Below the pieces are notes generated by a model that made no database searches, had not been told where the DNA came from, and was given only the letters and a program-made list of their open reading frames with translations. Below, in pieces: positions 9,278-17,481 of a DNA stretch of 63,301 bases (within the stretch, counting starts at the first letter, position 1; the number at the start of each line of letters is the position of its first letter). The position numbers and the translations under genes are program-made. The stretch is from Acidovorax sp. CF316 (GTDB lineage: Bacteria; Pseudomonadota; Gammaproteobacteria; Burkholderiales; Burkholderiaceae_C): contig NZ_AKJX01000155.1 in NCBI RefSeq assembly GCF_000276605.1, forward strand, positions 1 to 63,301. Direction: 5' to 3'.

Positions 9278-10999
9278 TCAGCCCCGGCGCAGCATGAAGT
9301 CGCGCCCCGCGAGCTTCATGCCGATGGCCACGACCACGGTGACGATCACCACCAGCACCACGCCCATGGCGGCCAGCGTTTCGTAATTGCCCTGCTCGCT
9401 CAGGTCCAGGGTGAGCACCGAGACCACGCGCGAACCCGGCCCGGTGAGGAACACCGCGGTGGACAGCTCCTTGGTGCAGATCACGAACACCAGGATGAAA
9501 GCCCCCACCAGCGTCTTCTTGAGCAGCGGCGCGACCACCCGCGTGAGCACCGTGATGCGGCCACCGCCCAGGATGCGCACGGCCTCCTCCAGCTCGGGGT
9601 TGAGCGCGCGCACGCCCGCCGCGCTGGCGGCCACCGAGATCGGCAAAAAGCGCGTGGTGAAGGCGATCACGATCAGCACGCCCATGCCGTACAGCGAGAA
9701 TGGCGGGCCGGCGTATGCGGCATACAGGCCGATGGCCAGGATAAGCCCCGGCACCGCCACGGGCGCCAGCGCCAGGAACTGCACCAGCACCGGAAACGGC
9801 GTGATGCGCCGCTGCGTGGCGTAGGCGATGCAGATGCCCATGCCCACGCAGACCAGCGCCGTGGCAGCCGAGTACAGCACCGTGTTGGCGATGGCCGAGC
9901 GCACCGTGAGCTGCTCGAAGAAGATGCCGTGGAAATTGGCCAGCGTGAGGTTGCTGAGCGCCAGCCCCTTGCCCCAGGCTTTGGAAAACGAGGCCAGCAC
10001 CAGGATGGCCAGCGGCATCACCACGCTGAGCAGAGCCACCAGCGCCGAGTAGGCCAGCAGCAGCCACTTCCAGGCGCCGATGTCGAAAGGCCGCCGCTCC
10101 CCACCCTTGCCCGACACCGACACATAGCCGCGCCGCGCCAGCAGCTTGCGCTGCAGCATGAGCATGACGATGGTGAGCAGCAGGATGGGCATGGAGAACG
10201 CCGCCGCCTGCTCCACCTGCAGCGGGTACTGGAAGAACGACACGATCTGCGTGGTGGCCAGGTTGATGCGCGCGGGGATGGCGATCAGCGCCGGCGTGCC
10301 GTACAGGGCAATCGCCTCCAGAAAGATCAGGATGGCCGCACCGATGATGGAGGGCAGCACCAGCGGAAGCGTCACGCGCGCCATGGTCTGGAACTTGCCG
10401 GCCCCGTGGATGCTGGCGGCGTCTTCCAGCTCGGTGGACACCAGGTCGAGCGCCGACTTGGTGAACACGTAGATCAGCGGGTAGGTGTACAGCGCGATGA
10501 CGAAGGCCAGGCCCCAGAAGCTGAAGATGTTGAACGGCCCCTTCTGCACCCCGGTCAGCTCCACGACCAGGCGGTTGAGCCAGCCGGCATTCGGGCCGGC
10601 GAGCAGGATCCAGGCGATGGCGCCCAGGAAGTTGGGCATGACGAAGGCCGCCAGCACGCTCAGGTGCGCGAAGCCGCGGCCCGGCATGTTGGTGCGCGAG
10701 ACCGCCAGCGCCAGCGGCACGCCCAGCGCGAGGGCGATGGCCGTGACCGCCGCACCCAGGTACAGCGAGTTGAGCAGTGCCTGCAGGTTGCGGCCGCGGC
10801 CCAGGGCCTGCGCATAGCTCTGAAGCGACCAGGCGCCCTCTGCGGTATGGAAGCTGTCCCACACCAGGCGCAGGATGGGATTGGCCACCAGCAGGATCAG
10901 CACGGCAATGAGCACGCCGAACAGCCACACGGCAGGATCGCCGAAGCGGGCGGAAAAGCGGCCCATGGCCGGGGCGGGGACGGCCATGGCGTCAGACAC
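9278..10999 (-). CDS. ABC transporter permease, FbpB-type with two fused permease domains
   Basis: The membrane channel of the importer. At 573 residues it is a double-length permease with two binding-protein-dependent transport domains, each with about six membrane helices. The EAA-type coupling loops LEDAASIHGAGKF and LEEAVRILGGGR mark the two halves. Fusion into one chain is normal for Fe(III)/thiamine/phosphonate-type importers. The GTG start at 10999 is favoured because GGAGG lies six bases upstream; an ATG at 10987 is an alternative. It overlaps the receptor gene by eight bases. Confidence 0.93.
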   Translation of the reverse strand: MSDAMAVPAPAMGRFSARFGDPAVWLFGVLIAVLILLVANPILRLVWDSFHTAEGAWSLQSYAQALGRGRNLQALLNSLYLGAAVTAIALALGVPLALAVSRTNMPGRGFAHLSVLAAFVMPNFLGAIAWILLAGPNAGWLNRLVVELTGVQKGPFNIFSFWGLAFVIALYTYPLIYVFTKSALDLVSTELEDAASIHGAGKFQTMARVTLPLVLPSIIGAAILIFLEAIALYGTPALIAIPARINLATTQIVSFFQYPLQVEQAAAFSMPILLLTIVMLMLQRKLLARRGYVSVSGKGGERRPFDIGAWKWLLLAYSALVALLSVVMPLAILVLASFSKAWGKGLALSNLTLANFHGIFFEQLTVRSAIANTVLYSAATALVCVGMGICIAYATQRRITPFPVLVQFLALAPVAVPGLILAIGLYAAYAGPPFSLYGMGVLIVIAFTTRFLPISVAASAAGVRALNPELEEAVRILGGGRITVLTRVVAPLLKKTLVGAFILVFVICTKELSTAVFLTGPGSRVVSVLTLDLSEQGNYETLAAMGVVLVVIVTVVVAIGMKLAGRDFMLRRG

Positions 11000-12035
11000 C
11001 GAAAGCCTCCCGCCAGGCGTCGATCACCTTGGGGATCTGCGCCACCATCTGCGGGGGCGTGGGCGCCAGCAGCGGGCTGGCGTCACCAAGGCCGATCACG
11101 CCGGGCGCAGGCTTGGCGTTGGCGCGCAGCGGCACGCTGAACTCCTCGACCGAGATGCGTTCGGTGTCCTCGCTGCCCAGCAGCCACTCCATGAACAGCC
11201 TGGACGCATGGGGCCGGCGCGTGTTGGCCAGGATGCCCGTGGGCGAGAGGATCAGCACCGGGCCCTCCTTGGGCGCCAGCGTGGCCACCGGGTTGCCCTT
11301 GGATGCCGAGCGCGCGGCCAGGCTCATCGGCCCGGCGGAGACGGAGGACTCGCCGGAAATCACCGCCGTCACCGCGTCGATGGTGGAGCGGCTGACGTGC
11401 GCCTTGTTGGCGGCCAGCTTCTGGAAGAAGCCGTCTCCATAGAGCTTGCGCATCTCGATGCACCAGGCACCGGCCGCGCCGCTGTACGCGGGGTGCGCCA
11501 CCAGGCCGGCACCGCTCCACTTCGGGTCGAGCAGGTCGCTCCAGCTTTTGGGCGCCGCGGCGGCCGACACCTTCTGGGTGTTGTAGATCAGGCCCATCAT
11601 GAAGCAGCTCGACGCGTGGAAGTAGCCGTCCGGGTCCATGTTCTGCACGCGCTTGTCCTGGCGGGCCACGGCGGCCGGCAGGAACTTGAGCAGCAGGTTG
11701 CGGCCCTTGAGGTCCACGTAGTGCGCCAGGTCCGTGGAGGTGAACACGTCGCAATTGGGCGTGCCGGCCTTGAGGTCCTGGTTCAGGCGCTGGTAGGCCA
11801 CCTGCGCCGTGGTGCGCACCACGTTGACCTTGATGCCCGGGTAGCGGGCCGTGAAGGTGCGGCCCATCTTCTCGGCCACCTCGGAGGTCTGGGGCACGGT
11901 GTACCAGGTGAGTTCGCCCTCCTTGCGGGCAGCATCGTGCAGGGCGCCCAGGCTCGCGGCCTGGGCGCGGACTATCGCGGGAAAGGCCAGTGCGCTGGCC
12001 GCCATCACACCGAACTCTCGTCTGCGCAAGAACAT
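10992..12035 (-). CDS. ABC transporter substrate-binding protein, FbpA/PhnS-like
   Basis: The exported receptor of the importer. The protein has 347 residues. The N-terminus (FLRRREFGVMAASALAFPA) has an arginine pair before a hydrophobic stretch and may be a Tat signal, with cleavage near VRAQA. The family 1 solute-binding fold is seen in EGELTWYTVPQ, the SGAAGAWCIEM segment and SPTGILANTRRPHA. AGGAGA lies seven bases before the ATG. It is the first gene of the eight-gene minus-strand unit ending at 3722. The ligand (iron, aminophosphonate or another small acid) is unresolved. Confidence 0.92.
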   Translation of the reverse strand: MFLRRREFGVMAASALAFPAIVRAQAASLGALHDAARKEGELTWYTVPQTSEVAEKMGRTFTARYPGIKVNVVRTTAQVAYQRLNQDLKAGTPNCDVFTSTDLAHYVDLKGRNLLLKFLPAAVARQDKRVQNMDPDGYFHASSCFMMGLIYNTQKVSAAAAPKSWSDLLDPKWSGAGLVAHPAYSGAAGAWCIEMRKLYGDGFFQKLAANKAHVSRSTIDAVTAVISGESSVSAGPMSLAARSASKGNPVATLAPKEGPVLILSPTGILANTRRPHASRLFMEWLLGSEDTERISVEEFSVPLRANAKPAPGVIGLGDASPLLAPTPPQMVAQIPKVIDAWREAFGV

Positions 12036-12058
12036 GGGTTGTCTCCTGATCGTTGGTG

Positions 12059-12133
12059 ACCGATCGGTGTCGGCCTCTTTTCAGTATGCACAGAAGATTT
12101 ATAAAAATACACTAATGGTTTGTATGTATTTTT
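12059..12133. promoter_or_regulatory. divergent promoter region with two palindromes
   Basis: Lies between the importer operon (minus, start 12035) and the quinone reductase gene (plus, start 12167). It contains the perfect palindrome ACCGATCGGT (12059-12068) and a long inverted repeat, AAAAATACA (12103-12111) against TGTATTTTT (12125-12133), in AT-rich DNA. These are plausible operators. The GntR-family regulator encoded at 13984 is the nearest candidate, which is inference from proximity. Confidence 0.5.
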
Positions 12134-12166
12134 TACAACCGATTCAGAAGCTCTAATGGCGCTGCC

Positions 12167-13150
12167 ATGACACAAAGCCCCTCCATCCATTTCCACCGCC
12201 ACGGCGAGGCCGACGTGCTCGAAGCCGTGGACGTCGACGTTCCCGCACCTGCACCTGGCGAGGTCCAGGTGCGCCAGACGGCCATCGGCCTCAATTTCGC
12301 GGACATCTACCAGCGCCGCGGCGGCCATGGGCCGCACGCGGCCACGCCCTTCCCCGTCACCCCGGGCGCACAGGGGGCAGGCGTGGTGGAGGCGGTGGGC
12401 CCGGGGGTCCGTGAATTCACCCCGGGCCAGGCCGTCGCCTACCTGCACCCGGGGGCCTACCAGGTCACGCGCAACGTGCCGGCACACCGCGTGGTAGCGC
12501 TGCCGGACTGGATACCGCAGGACATCGCGGGGGCGAACCTGCTGCGCGGGCTCACGGCCGAGTACCTGCTGCGGCGGCTGTATGCGGTGAAGCCCGGAGA
12601 GGCGGTGCTGGTGCATGCAGCCGCGGGCGGCATGGGGCTCATCCTGTCGCAATGGGCGCGCGCGCTGGGCGCCACGGTGATCGGCACCGTGGGCTCGGCC
12701 GCCAAGGCGGAGGTGGCGCTGGCACATGGCTGCCACCACGTGATCGACTACCGCCGCGAAGACTTCGTGGCCCGCACGCTGGAGTTCACCGGCGGTGTCG
12801 GTGTGGGCGTGGTGTACGACGCCGTGGGCAAGGACGTGTTCCTGCCCTCGCTGCAGTGCCTGCGCCCGCGCGGCCTGGCAGTCAACTACGGCACGGCGTC
12901 GGGCGACGTGGAAGCCTTCGACCTGCAGGTCCTGCATGCGAAATCGCTCAGCGTGTGCCGCCCCACCCTGCGCAGCTTCGTGACCGACCCGGCCGAGCTG
13001 CGCGCATCGGCCCAGGCCTTCTTCGACGCCGTGCGCGACGGCCATGTGCGGCTGGGCATAGGCCAGCGCTACCCGCTGGCCGAGGTGCGGCGCGCGCACC
13101 GCGACCTGGAAAGCCGCGCCACCACCGGCGCACCCGTCCTCATCCCCTGA
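12167..13150 (+). CDS. NADPH:quinone reductase-like zinc-independent MDR oxidoreductase
   Basis: A cytoplasmic NAD(P)H-dependent reductase of quinones or enones. The protein has 327 residues, standard for the Qor/zeta-crystallin branch of the medium-chain dehydrogenase superfamily. It has the family signature GLNFADIYQRRGGH near residue 42 and the Rossmann segment VLVHAAAGGMGLILSQWARALGA near 145. No structural or catalytic zinc-ligand cysteines are visible. It is the first gene of a plus-strand set with a GST (18 bases downstream) and a GntR regulator, suggesting a small detoxification or catabolic unit. Confidence 0.92.
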   Translation: MTQSPSIHFHRHGEADVLEAVDVDVPAPAPGEVQVRQTAIGLNFADIYQRRGGHGPHAATPFPVTPGAQGAGVVEAVGPGVREFTPGQAVAYLHPGAYQVTRNVPAHRVVALPDWIPQDIAGANLLRGLTAEYLLRRLYAVKPGEAVLVHAAAGGMGLILSQWARALGATVIGTVGSAAKAEVALAHGCHHVIDYRREDFVARTLEFTGGVGVGVVYDAVGKDVFLPSLQCLRPRGLAVNYGTASGDVEAFDLQVLHAKSLSVCRPTLRSFVTDPAELRASAQAFFDAVRDGHVRLGIGQRYPLAEVRRAHRDLESRATTGAPVLIP

Positions 13151-13168
13151 CCTGACCACTGCCCCACC

Positions 13169-13933
13169 ATGAGACTCTTCCATGCCTGGCTGTCCAGCGC
13201 CTCGCGCCGCGTGCGCCTGTGCCTTGCCGAAAAGAACATCCCCTACGAGAGCGTGGCCGTGGACCTGAGCCGGCAGGAGCAGCACGCACCGGAGTTCCTG
13301 GCCATGAACCCCAACGGCGTGGTGCCGGCGCTGGAGATCGCGCCCGGCCGCTTCCTGCACGAAAGCTCGACCATCTGCGAGTACCTGGACGACACCGTGC
13401 CCGAGCCCCCGCTGCGGCCCACGGACCCGTACGCGCTGGCGCAGATGCGCAATTTCGTGCGCTGGACCGACGAGAAATCGCTGCCTCACCTGCTGATCCT
13501 CAACTGGAGCCTGATGCTGCAGTCCACCGCGCAACAGTGGAGCGACCAGGAGCTGCAGGACAAGCTGGCGCGCATCCCCACGGCCGAGCGGCGCGAGGCC
13601 TGGGTGCGCATTGCGCGCAAGCCCTACACCGAGGAGGAAAAGGCCGAGGCCCTGCGCAAGCTGCTGTTGCTGGTGGACCGCATGGAAGGGATGCTGGCAC
13701 CTTCTTCGCCGTGGCTGATGGGCGCCGATTACTCGCTGGCGGACATTGCGGCTGCGCCCTTCATCGCGCGCATTGCGGAGATAGCGCCCGCAGCGCTGGC
13801 CGAAGCGGCGCACCCGCGCGTGCACGGCTGGTGGCAGGCCATGCAGCAGCGCCCGGCGTTTGCCGCAGCGCGCCTGCAATTGTTCGGCGAGGTGCTGCAG
13901 GAGCGCCAACGCGGTACCACCACCCCGAGCTGA
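13169..13933 (+). CDS. glutathione S-transferase family protein
   Basis: A 254-residue GST. The N-terminal thioredoxin-like domain carries LSSASRRVRLCLAEKNIPYE, whose Ser (SSASRR) is in the position of the catalytic Ser/Cys of bacterial GSTs. NPNGVVPALE and HESSTICEYLDD form the glutathione-binding site. The C-terminal helical domain has the YSLADIAAAPFI motif. The middle (about 110-170) is longer than in small bacterial GSTs and very polar. It follows the quinone reductase closely and shares its direction; the substrate is unknown. Confidence 0.9.
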   Translation: MRLFHAWLSSASRRVRLCLAEKNIPYESVAVDLSRQEQHAPEFLAMNPNGVVPALEIAPGRFLHESSTICEYLDDTVPEPPLRPTDPYALAQMRNFVRWTDEKSLPHLLILNWSLMLQSTAQQWSDQELQDKLARIPTAERREAWVRIARKPYTEEEKAEALRKLLLLVDRMEGMLAPSSPWLMGADYSLADIAAAPFIARIAEIAPAALAEAAHPRVHGWWQAMQQRPAFAAARLQLFGEVLQERQRGTTTPS

Positions 13934-13983
13934 GCCCGAGAGCGATGCGAGCGCCCGCGCATTATCATTCGGCCACTACGAAC

Positions 13984-14664
13984 ATGGCCACCACAACCAC
14001 GACCCCGCCCCGCGTCAACCTCAGCGACAAGATCCGCGAAGCCCTGGAGGAAGAGATCATCTCCGGCAAGCTCTATGCCGGCTGCAGCATCGACGAGCAG
14101 GAACTGATGGAGCGCTTCGAGGTGTCGCGCACCCCGGCGCGCGAGGCGATCCAGCAACTGGCCACCGCCGGCCTGGTGGAGATGGTGCCGCGCCACGGTG
14201 CCGTGGTCGCCACCCTCTCGCTCACCGAGTACGTGGCCATGCTGGAGATGCTCACCGAGCTCGAAGGCCTGGCCGCGCGCCTGTCGGCACGGCGCATGCC
14301 GGCGGCCCTGCGGCGGGACCTGCAGGCCTCCTTCCAGGCCTGCGAGACCGCAGCCGCCAAGGACGACTCCGTGGCCTACGAGGAGGCCAACCGCTGGTTC
14401 CACCAGACCATCTACGACGGCAGCCTCAACGAGGTGCTGGCGCGCCAGCTGCGCCAGATGCGCCTGCGCATGCGGCATCCGCAGCGCTCGCTGTTCGACC
14501 GGCCCAACCGCGTGCGCAACTCGCTGGCCGAGCACCAGGACATCATGAAGGCCATCCTCGACGGCGACGAGGACGCGGCCGACCGCCACATGTGCCGGCA
14601 TATCTCGAGTGGCGGCAATGTCTACGTGGACGCCGTGGCCCGCGGCAGCGTGCCGCGCGGCTGA
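13984..14664 (+). CDS. GntR-family transcriptional regulator, FadR (FCD) subfamily
   Basis: A DNA-binding repressor or activator of 226 residues. The N-terminal winged helix (about 10-75) includes EEIISGKLYAG, the recognition region FEVSRTPAREAIQQLA and LVEMVPRHGAVVA. The C-terminal all-helical FCD ligand domain has the expected pattern, with conserved acidic/His positions (EEANRWFHQTIY, LAEHQDIMKAI). Start 13984 is preferred; an ATG at 13945 would add 13 residues. It may control the palindromes at 12059-12133 and thus the divergent importer operon. Its stop abuts the stop of the convergent pseudouridine synthase gene. Confidence 0.9.
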   Translation: MATTTTTPPRVNLSDKIREALEEEIISGKLYAGCSIDEQELMERFEVSRTPAREAIQQLATAGLVEMVPRHGAVVATLSLTEYVAMLEMLTELEGLAARLSARRMPAALRRDLQASFQACETAAAKDDSVAYEEANRWFHQTIYDGSLNEVLARQLRQMRLRMRHPQRSLFDRPNRVRNSLAEHQDIMKAILDGDEDAADRHMCRHISSGGNVYVDAVARGSVPRG

Positions 14665-15576
14665 TCAATCCAGGGAATTGAGCTGCAGCTGGCTTGTGAA
14701 TTGCCGGCCCTCGCCTGTGAGCGGATCGGTGAACGCGAGCGAGCGCGCCAGCAGCTGCAGCGGGCGCGAGTAATCGCCCTCGGGCGGGTCGTTGACGACC
14801 GGGTAGAACGCATCGTTGCGCAGCGGCAGGCCCAGCGCCGCCATGTGCACGCGCAGCTGGTGGCGCTTGCCGGTGATGGGCGACAGGCGGTACAGCGCCC
14901 AGTTGCCCTGCCGCTCCAGCACCTCCATGTGGGTGTGGCTGTTGGGTTCGCCCGGCACCTCGTGCATGCGAAAGAACTGCGGGCTTTCCTCCATGCGGCT
15001 CACATGCTCGCGCGGAAAGGCCAGGTCGTCGCGCCAGGGTGCCACGGCCTCGTAGTGCTTGGTGATGGTGCGGTCGCGGAACAACGCCTGGTAAGCGCCG
15101 CGCGTGCGCTGCTGCACCGAGAACAGCACCAGCCCGGCCGTGTCGCGGTCGATGCGGTGCAGGGGCGACAGTTCGGGCAGGCCCAGGCGGCGCTTGAGGC
15201 GCACCAGCAGCGTGTGCTGCAGGTAGCGGCCGGACGGCGTGACGGGCATGAAATGCGGCTTGTCGGCCACCAGCAGGTGCCCGTCCTGGTAGAGCACGGT
15301 TTCGGTGAACGGGATCTCTGGCTCATCGGCCAGGTGCCGGTAGTAGTACACGCGCAGCCCGCCTTCGAACGGGCGCGCGGGTGCGACCACGGCTCCGCGC
15401 TCATCGACCACGTCGCCGGCCTGCATGCGCGCCATCCATTCGCTGCGGTCCACCGCAGGCAGGCGCTCGGCCAGGAAGTCGAGCATGCTGCCCTGCCCGT
15501 GGGTGGGCAGCACCACGCAGCTCGGGCCCACGCCGTCGCGCATGGGCGGGGCGAAAGGATGGTGGGGGCTGTGCAT
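14665..15576 (-). CDS. RluA-family RNA pseudouridine synthase
   Basis: Isomerises uridine to pseudouridine in rRNA or tRNA. The protein has 303 residues. The catalytic motif HRIDRDTAGLVLF contains the essential Asp. Other family segments are VADKPHFMPVTPSG, KHYEAVAP and the substrate-binding GKRHQLRVHMAALG. The N-terminus lacks an obvious full S4 domain but has a short RNA-binding-like region (FLAERLPAVDRSEWMARMQAGDV). It resembles the TruC/RluA-like group; the target base cannot be assigned. Its stop directly abuts the GntR gene, so the two are convergent. Confidence 0.92.
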   Translation of the reverse strand: MHSPHHPFAPPMRDGVGPSCVVLPTHGQGSMLDFLAERLPAVDRSEWMARMQAGDVVDERGAVVAPARPFEGGLRVYYYRHLADEPEIPFTETVLYQDGHLLVADKPHFMPVTPSGRYLQHTLLVRLKRRLGLPELSPLHRIDRDTAGLVLFSVQQRTRGAYQALFRDRTITKHYEAVAPWRDDLAFPREHVSRMEESPQFFRMHEVPGEPNSHTHMEVLERQGNWALYRLSPITGKRHQLRVHMAALGLPLRNDAFYPVVNDPPEGDYSRPLQLLARSLAFTDPLTGEGRQFTSQLQLNSLD

Positions 15577-15612
15577 GGTGGCGCATTCTAAAAGGCCACC
15601 ATCGCCGGCCCG

Positions 15613-16272
15613 TTACAGCCGCCAGCCTTCCCATGCCGTCCAGGCCGACGCCAGCAACAGCAGGCCTCCCACGGCCCGCGCCGTCCACACGCTGGCCTGC
15701 GGATTGTCCTGCAGGCTGCTCTGCGCCCGGGCCGCGCCCAGCGCCACCACGCCGTAGACCCCGGCCTGGGTGGCGGCGATGATGAGCCCCATGACCACGG
15801 CCTGGGCCCAGATGAGGCCGTGCTCGGGCCGCAGGAACTGCGGGAACACGGCCAGCATGAAGACATAGGCCTTGGGGTTCATCAGGCAGGTGAGCACGGC
15901 CTTGCCGAAGGTGGCGGCCAGCGGCCGCCGGCGCGTGTGCACCGCCCCATCGAAGGCCGAGCGGCTGCGCAGCAGCGCCATCCCCATCCAGGCCACATAG
16001 GCCGCGCCCGCCAGCAGCAGCGCGTTGAAGGCCGCGGGAAACAGCTTGAGCACCACGCCCACGCCCAGTGCCCCCATGGCCGTGTGACAGGCGCCACCGG
16101 CGACGATGCCCGCCACCGCGCCCAGGCCCGCCCGACGCCCGCCCACCAGCGAGCTGGCCATGACGAAAGCCATGTCCAGCCCCGGCAGCGCCACCACGCC
16201 GAGCAGCACCACGAAGAACAGCCACAGGTGCGCCGTGTGCTGCAGCGCCAGGGAATCGATTGCCCAGTCCAT
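15613..16272 (-). CDS. LysE/RhtB-family amino acid exporter
   Basis: An inner-membrane exporter of amino acids or related metabolites. The 219 residues form about six membrane helices. The family motif near the N-terminus reads LPGLDMAFVMASSLVGGRRAGL, and NPKAYVFMLAVFPQFL marks the second half. AAGGAG lies seven bases before the ATG. It is divergent from the WYL regulator gene at 16375, with a clean 8-bp inverted repeat between them, so it is probably under that regulator's control. The substrate is not evident. Confidence 0.9.
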   Translation of the reverse strand: MDWAIDSLALQHTAHLWLFFVVLLGVVALPGLDMAFVMASSLVGGRRAGLGAVAGIVAGGACHTAMGALGVGVVLKLFPAAFNALLLAGAAYVAWMGMALLRSRSAFDGAVHTRRRPLAATFGKAVLTCLMNPKAYVFMLAVFPQFLRPEHGLIWAQAVVMGLIIAATQAGVYGVVALGAARAQSSLQDNPQASVWTARAVGGLLLLASAWTAWEGWRL

Positions 16273-16330
16273 CTTTCATCTCCTTCATCCGGCCCCGGGT
16301 TGGGAACCGCCTGCCAGCCAATGTAGGGAT

Positions 16331-16357
16331 GAATCAGGACACAATCGGCCCTGATTC
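16331..16357. promoter_or_regulatory. inverted repeat, likely operator for the lysE / WYL-regulator pair
   Basis: GAATCAGG (16331-16338) and CCTGATTC (16350-16357) form a perfect 8-bp inverted repeat with an 11-base spacer. It lies in the 102-base divergent intergenic region, 17 bases before the regulator's ATG. The spacing of about two helical turns between half-sites is typical for a dimeric HTH protein. Autoregulation by the WYL protein is inferred. Confidence 0.6.
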
Positions 16358-16374
16358 GGGTGCATGATGGCGCC

Positions 16375-17346
16375 ATGGCCTCCCCCACCACCCGCGTGCT
16401 CAGCGTGCTGGAACTGCTCCAGGCGCGCGGCGCCATGAGCGGCACCGAGCTGGCCCAGCGGCTGGAGGTGGACGGACGCACCCTGCGCCGCTATATCCGC
16501 AAGCTCGAGGACCTGGGCATTCCGGTGGTGGCCGAGCGCGGGCGCTACGGCGCCTACCGGCTGATGCCGGGCTTCAAGCTGCCGCCCATGGTGTTCACCG
16601 ACGACGAGGCCCTGGCCCTGTCGGTGGGCCTGCTGGCCGCACGCCGCCTGGGCCTGGCCGAGGCCGCGCCGGCCGTGGAAAGTGCGCGCGCCAAGCTCGA
16701 GCGCGTGATGCCCGAGCCGCTGCGGCGCCGCATTCGCGCCCTGGGCGACACGGTGCAGCTGGACCTGGCGCACCCCGACACGCCCGCAGACAACCAGGCC
16801 CTGTTCACGCTGAGTGCGGCGGCCCATGCGCGCCAGCGCGTGCAGCTGGCCTACCGCACGCCCCAGGGCGAGGTGACCGAACGCGGCTTCGACACCTATG
16901 GCCTGGCTTGGCGCGGTGGGCGCTGGTACGCCGTGGGGCACTGCCACCTGCGCGGCGGGCTGCGCTCGTTCCGGCTCGACCGGGTGCAGGGGGTGCAGCC
17001 GCTGCCCGCCTCGTTCGGCGTGCCCGAGGACTTCGATGCCGTGCGCCACCTGGCGCTGGGCGTGGCCTCGCTGCCGCGCGCGTTCAGCGTGCAGGTGCTG
17101 CTGCACACCGACCTGGCCACGGCACGTGAAGAACTGTTCGATGCCATCGGCCTGTTTGCCCCGCACGATGGCGGCGTGCTGCTGCACAGCCAGGTGGACG
17201 ACCTCGCCTGGTATGCGCGGCAACTGGCACGCCTGTCCTTCGATTTCGAGGTGCTGCACCCGCCGGCCCTGCGCGACGCACTGCGTGCATGCGCCCAGGC
17301 CTTGCTGCGCAAGGCGGGCGCTGGCGACCCCGCACCGGGGCTGTAG
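16375..17346 (+). CDS. WYL-domain helix-turn-helix transcriptional regulator (YafY/DeoR-like)
   Basis: A 323-residue regulator. The N-terminal HTH_11 winged helix (about 1-60) has the LAQRLEVDGRTLRRYIRKLEDLGIPV signature. The middle WYL domain (about 140-230) has VQLAYRTPQGEVTERG, RWYAVGHCHLRGGLRSFRLDRV and a C-terminal WCX-like extension. WYL domains are thought to sense nucleic acids or small ligands. A GTG at 16360 would add five residues; the ATG is preferred. It is divergent from the LysE exporter, its probable target. Confidence 0.9.
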   Translation: MASPTTRVLSVLELLQARGAMSGTELAQRLEVDGRTLRRYIRKLEDLGIPVVAERGRYGAYRLMPGFKLPPMVFTDDEALALSVGLLAARRLGLAEAAPAVESARAKLERVMPEPLRRRIRALGDTVQLDLAHPDTPADNQALFTLSAAAHARQRVQLAYRTPQGEVTERGFDTYGLAWRGGRWYAVGHCHLRGGLRSFRLDRVQGVQPLPASFGVPEDFDAVRHLALGVASLPRAFSVQVLLHTDLATAREELFDAIGLFAPHDGGVLLHSQVDDLAWYARQLARLSFDFEVLHPPALRDALRACAQALLRKAGAGDPAPGL

Positions 17347-17481
17347 GACAAGGGCGGCAGTTGGGCGCGCGCGCCCCCCGCAGGCGCGGTTGCGGGCTAG
17401 CATGGCCCGCACCGCATGCAACGGCCCATGGCCTTGCGGCATGTGCACTGATCTTCGCTCTTTTGGATAAAACCTGTCCCC

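Noticed and set aside
8193..12035. Importer considered as a dedicated iron(III) uptake system
   Set aside because: The subunits resemble Fbp proteins, but the operon continues into CoA-transferase and crotonase genes and shows no Fur-like box, so an organic substrate is favoured.
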